Of a stretch of DNA of 50,195 nt, positions 44,486 through 50,195 are shown one piece after another. The position numbers and the translations under genes were made by a program. Below the pieces are notes generated by a model. The model was not told the origin of the DNA. It did not search any database and worked only from the letters and a program-made list of their open reading frames with translations. The DNA lies in the NCBI GenBank assembly GCA_013203465.1, contig JABMNR010000188.1, positions 1 to 50,195 on the forward strand. Direction: 5' to 3'. Source of the DNA: Alphaproteobacteria bacterium (GTDB taxonomy: Bacteria > Pseudomonadota > Alphaproteobacteria > Thalassobaculales > Thalassobaculaceae). Within the stretch, counting starts at the first letter, position 1, and every line of letters starts with the position of its first letter.

Positions 44486-45954
44486 GACGACGCTCCCTCG
44501 AACGCGGTGGCGGCGTCGCGCGCGACGCTGGCGTCGTCGAACGGATGCAGGGTGCCGCCGATCTCCTGGCCCTGCTCGTGCCCTTTGCCGGCGATCACCA
44601 GCACGTCGCCGGGGCCAAGCCGGCGGATCGTCGTCGCGATCGCCTCGGCCCGGCCGCCGATCTCTTCCCCGCCCGGACAGGCGGCGAGCGCGACGGCGCG
44701 GATGGCGGCGGGGTTCTCCGACCGCGGATTGTCGTCGGTGACGATCGGCCGGTCGGCGGCGTCGGCCACCGCCTTACCCATCATCGGCCGCTTGCCGGGG
44801 TCGCGGTCGCCGCCACAGCCGAACACACACCACAGCGCGCCCTCGGTATGCGGCCGAACCGCCCGCAGCATGGTGGTCAGTGCGTCCGGGGTATGGGCGA
44901 AGTCGACATAGATCGCCGCCCCGTTGGCCAGGGTGGCGACCCGTTCCATCCGTCCACGCACGCCAACAAGCGCGTCCAGCGCCTGCAACGCCTCGGCGAC
45001 CGGCGTGCCGGTGGCGATCACCAGGCCAAGAGCCGCCAGCGCGTTCCACGCCTGGAAATCGCCGATCAACGGCACCTCGACGGTGCGGGCGCGGTTGAGC
45101 GCGATGACGTCGATTACCTGGCCCCCCGGCCGGGCATGGCGGGCGGCCAGCCGCAGCTCCGCGCCGGCCTTTTGGCCGTAACCCAGAATGCGCAACCCCT
45201 TGCCGGCGGCGGCGGTGGCGAAGGCCGGACAGTCGGCCGCATCCAGGTTCAGCACCGCCGTGCCGTCGGCCGCGACCCGGTCGAACAGCCGCAGCTTGGC
45301 GGCGCGGTAGGCCTCGACCGTGCCGTGATAGTCCAGATGGTCGCGGCTGAGATTGGTGAAGGCGGCGGCTTGTACGGTCACCCCGTCGAGCCGCGCCTGA
45401 TCGAGGCCGTGGCTCGACGCCTCGATAACCGCGTGATCGACACCGTTCCGCGCCAGATCGCGCAAGGCGGTGTGCAGCCGCACCGGATCGGGGGTGGTCA
45501 GGCTGGGGCCTTCGGTACCGGTCGCGCGGGTGACGCCGAGGGTGCCGAGGCTGGCGGCCTCGTGTCCCAGCGTGGCCCACATCTGGCGGGTGAACTCGGC
45601 GACCGAGGTCTTGCCGTTGGTGCCGGTGACGGCGGCGAGGGTTTTGGGCTGCGGGGTGTAGAACGCGGCCGCCATGCGGGCCAAGCCATGGCGCGGGTCG
45701 GCCTCGGCCAGCAGCGGCACGCGGCCGTGCACCCGCGCCTCGGCGCCCGGCGTGGTCAGCACCGCCACCGCCCCCCGGGCCAGCGCGTCATCGATATAGG
45801 CGCGGCCGTCCAGCCGGGTGCCGGGAATGGCGGCGAACAGCCACCCCGGACGTACGTCGCGGCTGTCGGCGGTCAGGCCCATGATGTCCGGGTCGCCCGA
45901 CGCAAGAAGCGCCGGCGGCATGGTTCGGCCACCGATGAGCTCAGAAAGACGCAA
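44482..45954 (-). CDS. murE: UDP-MurNAc-tripeptide synthetase (meso-DAP-adding)
   Basis: Third Mur ligase. The ATP loop is VTGTNGKTSVAEFTRQMW; ASSHGLDQARLDGV and NLSRDHLDYHGTVEAYRAAK follow. DNPRSENP is the motif that selects meso-diaminopimelate over lysine, so the peptidoglycan should be the DAP type. VYVDFAHTPDAL-like residues (IYVDFAHTPDALTTML) are present. The product is 490 residues; its start lies 14 bases inside the end of ftsI, and its stop overlaps murF. Confidence 0.97.
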   Translation of the reverse strand: MRLSELIGGRTMPPALLASGDPDIMGLTADSRDVRPGWLFAAIPGTRLDGRAYIDDALARGAVAVLTTPGAEARVHGRVPLLAEADPRHGLARMAAAFYTPQPKTLAAVTGTNGKTSVAEFTRQMWATLGHEAASLGTLGVTRATGTEGPSLTTPDPVRLHTALRDLARNGVDHAVIEASSHGLDQARLDGVTVQAAAFTNLSRDHLDYHGTVEAYRAAKLRLFDRVAADGTAVLNLDAADCPAFATAAAGKGLRILGYGQKAGAELRLAARHARPGGQVIDVIALNRARTVEVPLIGDFQAWNALAALGLVIATGTPVAEALQALDALVGVRGRMERVATLANGAAIYVDFAHTPDALTTMLRAVRPHTEGALWCVFGCGGDRDPGKRPMMGKAVADAADRPIVTDDNPRSENPAAIRAVALAACPGGEEIGGRAEAIATTIRRLGPGDVLVIAGKGHEQGQEIGGTLHPFDDASVARDAATAFEGASS

Positions 45955-47638
45955 GACGTTTACCTCCGATGCCCGGCATTTCGATCATCAATTCGCGGCG
46001 AATCTCGGGCGACTTTGGGTCAACCGGTGCCACACCAAGGAGCGGTGCCGCCCGCTCGACGATGCGTTTGACGGCGGGCGCGGCGACCCAGCCGCCCGTG
46101 GCATATCCCTGGGAGTGCTTTTGGCCCTTCGGCTCGTCGACCATGACCAGCACCACATAGCGCGGCGCGTGCATCGGGAAGGCGGCGACAAAGGACGACA
46201 GCAGCGCCTTGCGCTTGTAGCCGCCGCGGCCGCCGGATTTCTCGGCGGTGCCGGTCTTGCCGCCGACCAGATAGCCCTCGGCGCTCGCCTTGCGGCCAGT
46301 GCCGTTCTCCACCACCAGCCGCATCAGCCGGCGCATGTCCTTGGAGGTGCTGGCCTTCAGCACCCGCGCGCCCGCCGCCGGCACGTCGGCGGCCAGCAGC
46401 GTCACCGGCCGGCGGATGCCGCCGTTCACCACGGTAGCCACACCGCTGGCCAGATGCATCGGGCTGATCGCCAAGCCGTGGCCGAAGGCGATGGTCATGG
46501 TGTTGATCGGCCGCCACGGCGAGGGCACCATCGGCTGGCCGAGTTCCGGAAGTTCAAGCGCGGTCAGGGTCAGAAACCCGATCTTGCCCATGAAGGCGCG
46601 CTGACGTTCGGTGCCGACGTCCATCGCCATCTTCACCGAGCCGATGTTCGAGGAGTACATGAAGATCTCGGGCACCGACAGCCAGCGCCGCTTGGCGTGG
46701 AAGTCGTTGATGGTGAACCGCGCCACCCGGATCGGATCGGTCGCGTCGTAACCATCGCGCAAGGTGGTGGTGCCGGCGTCGAGCGCCATGGCCGTGTTGA
46801 AGATCTTGAAGGTGGAGCCCATCTCGTAGACCCCGAGCGTGGCCCGGTTGAACCGCGCGTCCGGTTCCATCCGGCCCGCCACATTGGGGTCGAAATCCGG
46901 CAGCGACACCATGGCGACGGTCTCGCCGGTACGCACGTCGAGCACCACGCCGGTGCCGCCGATCGCCTCGAAGGCTTCGATCTGGCGGGCAACCTCGTCG
47001 CGGACGATGTGCTGCACCCGCAGGTCCAGCGCCAGACGCAGCGGCTCCTGGCCGCCGCGCAGCGCGTCGTCGAAACTCTTCTCGATCCCGGCGATACCGC
47101 GATCGTCGGCGTCGGTGAAACCGACGGCGTGGGCGGTCAGCGCGCCCTGCGGGTAGACCCGCTTCCATTCGTCCATGAAATACAGGCCCGGAATGCCAAG
47201 CCGGTTGACGGCGTGCTGTTCGCGCGGGGTCAGGCTGCGTTTCAGCCAGACGAAACGGCGCTTGGCGCGGAGGTTGGCGACGATTTCCGCCGGCGCCAGA
47301 CCGGTCAGCACCTGGGCCAGGGTGGCGGCGGCTTCCTCGGCGTCCAGAACTTCCGTCGGATCGGCGTAGAGCGAGGGCGTGCGCAGCGAGGTCGCCAGCA
47401 ACAGGCCGTTGCGGTCGACGATATCGGCCCGGCCGGTCTGCAAGGCCGCGTCGGCCGTGGTGTTGGATGTGGTCGGCTCGTTGTGGTCGCGGAACGCCGA
47501 CAGCTCGATCACCCGGGCGCCGACGGCGACGAAGGCCAGCGCCACCAGGCAACCGGCCAGCAGCAACCGGTTGCGCCCGGTTTCCAGCGCTTGTTTCGCG
47601 ACGCCTTCCAGATGAACGGTTTTAGCCCGGCGGTTCAT
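45941..47638 (-). CDS. ftsI: Peptidoglycan D,D-transpeptidase FtsI (PBP3)
   Basis: Class B penicillin-binding protein that cross-links septal peptidoglycan. The 565 residues have a short cytoplasmic part, one membrane helix (LLLAGCLVALAFVAVGARVI), a pedestal domain, and a transpeptidase domain with the active-site Ser in GSTFKIFNTAMAL, SSN in FMYSSNIGSVKMAM, and KTG in VGGKTGTAEKSGG. The ATG at 47638 (MNRRAKTVHLEG) overlaps the ftsL stop (ATGA). A longer frame to 47674 runs into ftsL and is not preferred. Confidence 0.97.
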   Translation of the reverse strand: MNRRAKTVHLEGVAKQALETGRNRLLLAGCLVALAFVAVGARVIELSAFRDHNEPTTSNTTADAALQTGRADIVDRNGLLLATSLRTPSLYADPTEVLDAEEAAATLAQVLTGLAPAEIVANLRAKRRFVWLKRSLTPREQHAVNRLGIPGLYFMDEWKRVYPQGALTAHAVGFTDADDRGIAGIEKSFDDALRGGQEPLRLALDLRVQHIVRDEVARQIEAFEAIGGTGVVLDVRTGETVAMVSLPDFDPNVAGRMEPDARFNRATLGVYEMGSTFKIFNTAMALDAGTTTLRDGYDATDPIRVARFTINDFHAKRRWLSVPEIFMYSSNIGSVKMAMDVGTERQRAFMGKIGFLTLTALELPELGQPMVPSPWRPINTMTIAFGHGLAISPMHLASGVATVVNGGIRRPVTLLAADVPAAGARVLKASTSKDMRRLMRLVVENGTGRKASAEGYLVGGKTGTAEKSGGRGGYKRKALLSSFVAAFPMHAPRYVVLVMVDEPKGQKHSQGYATGGWVAAPAVKRIVERAAPLLGVAPVDPKSPEIRRELMIEMPGIGGKRLASF

Positions 47639-48066
47639 TCGGTGACCCGCTTGATCACCCGGATCGGGAGCCACAGCGGCCGTCCGACCGGCAGCGGCGG
47701 TGTGCTGAGCGCGGCGATCGATGGGCGCGGCGCCAGGGCGATGGCCTCGATCGTCACCATGGGATCGGTGTCGGGTCCCGGCACCGGCATGGGCAGACGC
47801 ATGGGTAGCTGCTCAAGCTGGCCGACACGGCGTTTGTCCATCGGCACCAGATCCAGGTGCCGGCGCACCAGGCTTTCCAGGCGATCCGGGCGGTTGAGAT
47901 AGCTCCACTCCGCCTCCAGCACATGCAAGGCTTCCTGGTTTTCCAGAATATCGCGGTGCAGCTCGGCCAGTTGCTCCTCGCGGCTCTGGACCTCGTACTT
48001 CACCAGGAACAGCGCGACCCCCAAACAGGCCGCCACCAGGAACCACAGGATCGTCGAGCGGCGCAT
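47635..48066 (-). CDS. ftsL: Cell division protein FtsL
   Basis: Small bitopic divisome protein that, with FtsB and FtsQ, activates FtsW-FtsI. The 143 residues begin MRRSTILWFLVAACLGVALF (membrane helix), then a periplasmic coiled coil (REEQLAELHRDILENQEALH), the WSYLNRPDRLESLVRRHL segment typical of alphaproteobacterial FtsL, and a Pro-rich tail of about 60 residues. The ATG at 48066 forms TGATG with the rsmH stop. Identification rests partly on position, since FtsL sequences diverge strongly. Confidence 0.93.
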   Translation of the reverse strand: MRRSTILWFLVAACLGVALFLVKYEVQSREEQLAELHRDILENQEALHVLEAEWSYLNRPDRLESLVRRHLDLVPMDKRRVGQLEQLPMRLPMPVPGPDTDPMVTIEAIALAPRPSIAALSTPPLPVGRPLWLPIRVIKRVTE

Positions 48067-49043
48067 CAGGCGGCCTCCTCGATTGGCCAAGCGGGCGCGT
48101 CGGTGCGTTCGCCCACGCGCAACCGGGCCGAGCGGGCGCGCGGGTTACGGGCGGTCTCGTCGTTGGACGGGACAATTGGACGCCTGGTGATCACCTTGAA
48201 GGTTGGACGCGGCCCGCGGTTCGGATCGGCGATGGCGGCGGGGTCATGGCGCGACGGGCCGGCGGCGCGACCGGAGCGGTGGCGCAGGAAGGTCTTCACC
48301 CGCCGGTCCTCAAGCGAATGAAAGGAGACCACGGCCAGCCGTCCGCCCGGGGAGAGCAGCCGTTCGGCGGCTTCCAGGCCGTGGTCGAGTTCCTCGAGTT
48401 CCCGGTTGACGTGAATCCGCAGGCCCTGAAACGTGCGGGTCGCGGGATCGATGGCGTCGCGCGGAGCGGGCGGCACCACCCGACGAACCAGCTCGGCAAG
48501 CTCGCGTGTCCGTTGGATGGCGCCGCGCGTCCGTGCCACGACGATCGCCTTGGCGATGCGGCGGGCATACCGCTCCTCGCCCAGGTGAAAGATGATGTCC
48601 GCCAGCTCACGCTCGCTGGCGGTGTTAACGACGTCGGTGGCACTGGCGCCGGATTTCTCCATCCGCATGTCCAGCGGGCCGTCGTGGCGGAACGAGAAGC
48701 CGCGCCCGGCGTCATCGATCTGCGGCGAGGAGACGCCGAGGTCGAGGGCGATGCCGTCGACGCGGTCGGCGCCGGCGGCGCGGACCAGGCGGTCAAGCTC
48801 GCCGAACCGGCCGGCGACCGGGATCAGGCGGCCCTGGTACTCGGTGGCCAGGGCGGTGGCGCGGTCGATCGCCTCGGGATCGCGGTCGATGGCGTAGACG
48901 ACGCAATCGGCCGTCGCAAGGATCGCGCGGGTGTAGCCGCCGACCCCGAAGGTGCCGTCGACGTAGCGCTTGCCGTCGGCCGGCGCCAAGGCCTCCAGCA
49001 CCGGGCCGAGCAGCACCGGAATGTGGCGGGCGGCCGCGCTCAT
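48066..49043 (-). CDS. rsmH: 16S rRNA (cytosine(1402)-N4)-methyltransferase
   Basis: Methylates N4 of C1402 in the ribosomal P site with SAM. The 325 residues begin MSAAARHIPVLLGPVLEAL and show the SAM site YVDGTFGVGGYTRAIL, IALDLGVSSPQIDDAGRGFS, FRHDGPLDMRM, and GGRLAVVSFHSLEDRRVKTF. The ATG at 49043 overlaps the mraZ stop (ATGA); the frame continuing upstream to 49163 lies in mraZ and is not homologous. Also called mraW. Confidence 0.97.
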   Translation of the reverse strand: MSAAARHIPVLLGPVLEALAPADGKRYVDGTFGVGGYTRAILATADCVVYAIDRDPEAIDRATALATEYQGRLIPVAGRFGELDRLVRAAGADRVDGIALDLGVSSPQIDDAGRGFSFRHDGPLDMRMEKSGASATDVVNTASERELADIIFHLGEERYARRIAKAIVVARTRGAIQRTRELAELVRRVVPPAPRDAIDPATRTFQGLRIHVNRELEELDHGLEAAERLLSPGGRLAVVSFHSLEDRRVKTFLRHRSGRAAGPSRHDPAAIADPNRGPRPTFKVITRRPIVPSNDETARNPRARSARLRVGERTDAPAWPIEEAA

Positions 49044-49522
49044 CGCCGTCCTCCCTCGGGCCCGCCGGTGTAGTCCTTCTTGACGAGGTGCAGGGTGGCG
49101 CCCGACTCCCGGGCGCGGTCGCGAGCCGACCGGCGGTGATCCTCGAACGCCGCCGGCTCCCACAGCTGGAAGCCGCGCCCCAGGCCGACGAACATCGCGG
49201 TGTCGGTGATCGCGGCGAACTGGGCCAGCGGCTCCGGCAGCATGATGCGGCCGTCACCGTCGACGCTCAGGCGGACCGAATCCGCCAGAATGGTTTGCAG
49301 GTTCTCGGCTTGCTCGGAGAAGGCGTCGAGCGCGTCGATCGACTCGACGATCTGCTCGATCCGCTCGTCGCCGCAGCCTTCGAGGCAGGGCAGCTTGAAC
49401 GACGGGTAGAGAATGACCCCGGACGACCGCTCCTTATCGAGGGCGGCGCGAAAGGTCGCCGGGACGGAAACCCGTCCCTTCTTATCGACCTTATTCGCGA
49501 ATGCGGACAGAAACACCGCCAC
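49040..49522 (-). CDS. mraZ: Transcriptional regulator MraZ
   Basis: AbrB-like DNA-binding ring protein that represses its own dcw promoter in E. coli by binding TGGGN repeats. The two MraZ domains are visible as FLSAFANKVDKKGRVSVPAT with FRAAL, and SVRLSVDGDGRIMLPEPLAQ with FAAI, each with the DxxGR motif. The GTG at 49522 (MAVFLSAF after recoding) has GAGGG a few bases upstream and gives 160 residues; a longer frame to 49561 adds a non-homologous end. First gene of the dcw cluster. Confidence 0.95.
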   Translation of the reverse strand: MAVFLSAFANKVDKKGRVSVPATFRAALDKERSSGVILYPSFKLPCLEGCGDERIEQIVESIDALDAFSEQAENLQTILADSVRLSVDGDGRIMLPEPLAQFAAITDTAMFVGLGRGFQLWEPAAFEDHRRSARDRARESGATLHLVKKDYTGGPEGGRR

Positions 49523-49658
49523 CGTTGCCCTCGCGTGCCGGCTTGCCGGCCAGTTGTCCAAGACCCGTCGACCCGATCGACCTCCGTGACCCGTGTCCGA
49601 TGCCGGGCGGACCCCGACACCGGTGACCGGACACGCCTGGGACGGCGGTATCCGCTCA

Positions 49659-49723
49659 TGGGACAGTATGGGATATCATGGGATATTATGGGCGTCAACG
49701 GAATCACGCCGTTTCTCTTGGGC
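49659..49723. promoter_or_regulatory. Phased TGGGN boxes, probable MraZ operator
   Basis: TGGGA at 49659, 49669 and 49679 and TGGGC at 49689 repeat with an exact 10-base period (box plus five bases). Another TGGGC is at 49719, 30 bases on and in phase, and TGGGA at 49638. Three TGGGN boxes spaced by five bases form the known MraZ site. Here they read on the strand opposite to mraZ, about 137-200 bases before its start. Confidence 0.8.
49670..49698 (-). promoter_or_regulatory. Possible mraZ/dcw promoter
   Basis: On the minus strand TTGACG (49698-49693) is followed after 17 bases by TATCCC (49675-49670). The -35 is good, the -10 poor. The TGGGN boxes cover both spacer and -10, which fits repression by MraZ. 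The leader would be about 140 bases. Confidence 0.45.
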
Positions 49724-49836
49724 TTCGATGGTGGAAACCGCCCATTGTGTGGTGATGGCGAAGTCTTGGTAAATGGCGGGAGTCACAGCGAAAGCAGACG
49801 ACACCGTCCGGTGCAAACGAGGCGGCCGGTATTACT

Positions 49837-49851
49837 GTTCATGAAATGTTC
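49837..49851. promoter_or_regulatory. LexA-type site GTTC-N7-GTTC
   Basis: GTTC at 49837-49840 and GTTC at 49848-49851 match the alphaproteobacterial SOS box. It lies about 315 bases upstream of mraZ and 70 bases after rnpB. An imperfect palindrome (GTTC to GAAC, 49848-49865) overlaps it. Chance matches of this short motif are expected about once per 50 kb. Confidence 0.3.
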
Positions 49852-49919
49852 TCGTGCGCGGGAACAGCGATAACCGACCCCGGATCAGACCGCCAGGGGT
49901 CCGAAAAGACCATGAAAAA

Positions 49920-50195
49920 CAAAGGCTCAGACGGTCTGTAAGCCGGGTTCTGTTCCCGGCGCGATGTCCACGCCGAGACGTGGACCGGCCGCCGGGAGAC
50001 GGCCATTCCTCTGGGACGGTCGTTGCCGACCGCCTCGCGCGACCTACCCGGGCGACAACGCGGGAACGCGTTCACCGCCATCACGAGCGAACCCGTGACG
50101 CGATCGGCCGCCCCTATTCGGTCTTGCTCCCGGTGGGGTTTACCATGCCGGTCCCGTCGCCGGGCCCGCGGTGCGCTCTTACCGCACCCTTTCAC
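49920..50195 (-). ncRNA. rnpB: RNase P RNA, class A (3' part; 5' end outside window)
   Basis: RNA subunit of RNase P, which cuts the 5' leader from tRNA precursors. On the minus strand the sequence enters the window at GTGAAAGGGTGCGGTAAGAG, continues with CGCACCGC, GGTAAACCCCACCGGGAGCA, AGACCGAATAGGGG, CCCGGGTAGG, AGAGGAATGGCCGTC and ACAGAACCCGGCTTACAGAC, all conserved landmarks of bacterial class A RNase P RNA. About 275 bases are visible of an expected 380-420. The 3' end is set near the TTTGTTTTTC run at about 49914-49923. A protein frame over the same bases is spurious. Confidence 0.97.

Larger units (their letters stand above)
49523..49919. other. Intergenic region between rnpB and mraZ
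   Basis: These 397 bases contain no convincing gene. They hold TGGGN boxes between 49638 and 49723, a likely mraZ promoter at 49670-49698, and a GTTC-N7-GTTC site at 49837-49851. The last 30 bases (49890-49919) are the rnpB trailer. Confidence 0.6.

Noticed and set aside
45818-47902. Plus-strand frame of about 690 codons opposite ftsI
   Set aside because: Mirror of a clear FtsI reading; no start signal, no recognisable domain.
49771-49842. 19-codon minus-strand frame next to the SOS-type box, considered as a division inhibitor
   Set aside because: No Shine-Dalgarno, no hydrophobic helix as in SidA/DidA, and the start overlaps the box itself.
49839-50195. Minus-strand protein frame at the right edge
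   Set aside because: Covers RNase P RNA, whose conserved structure explains the sequence.

Overview
The window is a gene-dense chromosomal segment from a high-GC alphaproteobacterium, probably Rhodospirillales or a close relative. Support comes from the prs-rplY-pth-ychF order, the lgt-midA-pgeF order, a bc1 operon with a fused-free Rieske/cyt b/cyt c1 set, a phasin gene, a petP/petR-like regulator pair beside a branched-chain aminotransferase, GANTC and CtrA-type sites, and a meso-DAP-type dcw cluster. No insertion sequence, prophage, tRNA or CRISPR array was seen. The genus cannot be fixed from the sequence alone.

Layout. 1-1141 (+): the end of an M20 peptidase gene, then hisI and cdd, joined by ATGA overlaps. 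1169-4784 (-): trmL and a large GAF/4xPAS histidine kinase, separated by an AT-rich island carrying a CtrA-type site. 4962-7545 (+): petABC for cytochrome bc1. 7687-10862 (+): mtnP, a TPR protein and a SulP transporter. 10869-17950 (-): a dienelactone hydrolase; prs-rplY-pth-ychF (nucleotide supply and translation); ybjN, proC and a COQ9-family gene; and ubiK. 18137-25764 (+): a PhnZ-like HD protein, hldD, lgt, midA, pgeF, an M24 hydrolase, a 21-codon ORF coupled to a lipoprotein, then phaP and csaA. 25776-28495 (-): an EnvZ-like kinase, an OmpR-type regulator and a MarR regulator, divergent from ilvE (28625-29527, +). 29606-49522 (-): a complete dcw cluster in the order mraZ, rsmH, ftsL, ftsI, murE, murF, mraY, murD, ftsW, murG, murC, murB, ddl, ftsQ, ftsA, a small repeat-bearing ORF, ftsZ, lpxC. 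49920-50195 (-): the 3' part of rnpB.

How the genes work together. The dcw cluster makes lipid II precursors (murC-F, mraY, murG, ddl, murB) and the divisome (ftsZ, A, Q, L, I, W). Almost every junction overlaps (ATGA, GTGA or TGATG), so translation is probably coupled along 19 kb. It appears to be headed by a promoter embedded in 10-bp-phased TGGGN boxes, the known MraZ operator type. lpxC and hldD link the region to lipid A/LPS, and lgt to lipoprotein maturation. petABC, ubiK and the COQ9-family gene all concern the ubiquinol pool or its use.

Most unusual signals: (1) an 86-codon ORF with hexapeptide repeats fitted exactly between ftsA and ftsZ; (2) two CTGC-N3-GCA sites, one forming the loop of a 21-bp perfect hairpin, upstream of the phasin gene; (3) a full TTAA-N7-TTAAC site in an AT-rich island upstream of the large kinase; (4) a 21-residue lipopeptide-like ORF coupled by GTGA to a lipoprotein gene; (5) a 13-bp tandem repeat that has rewritten the end of midA.
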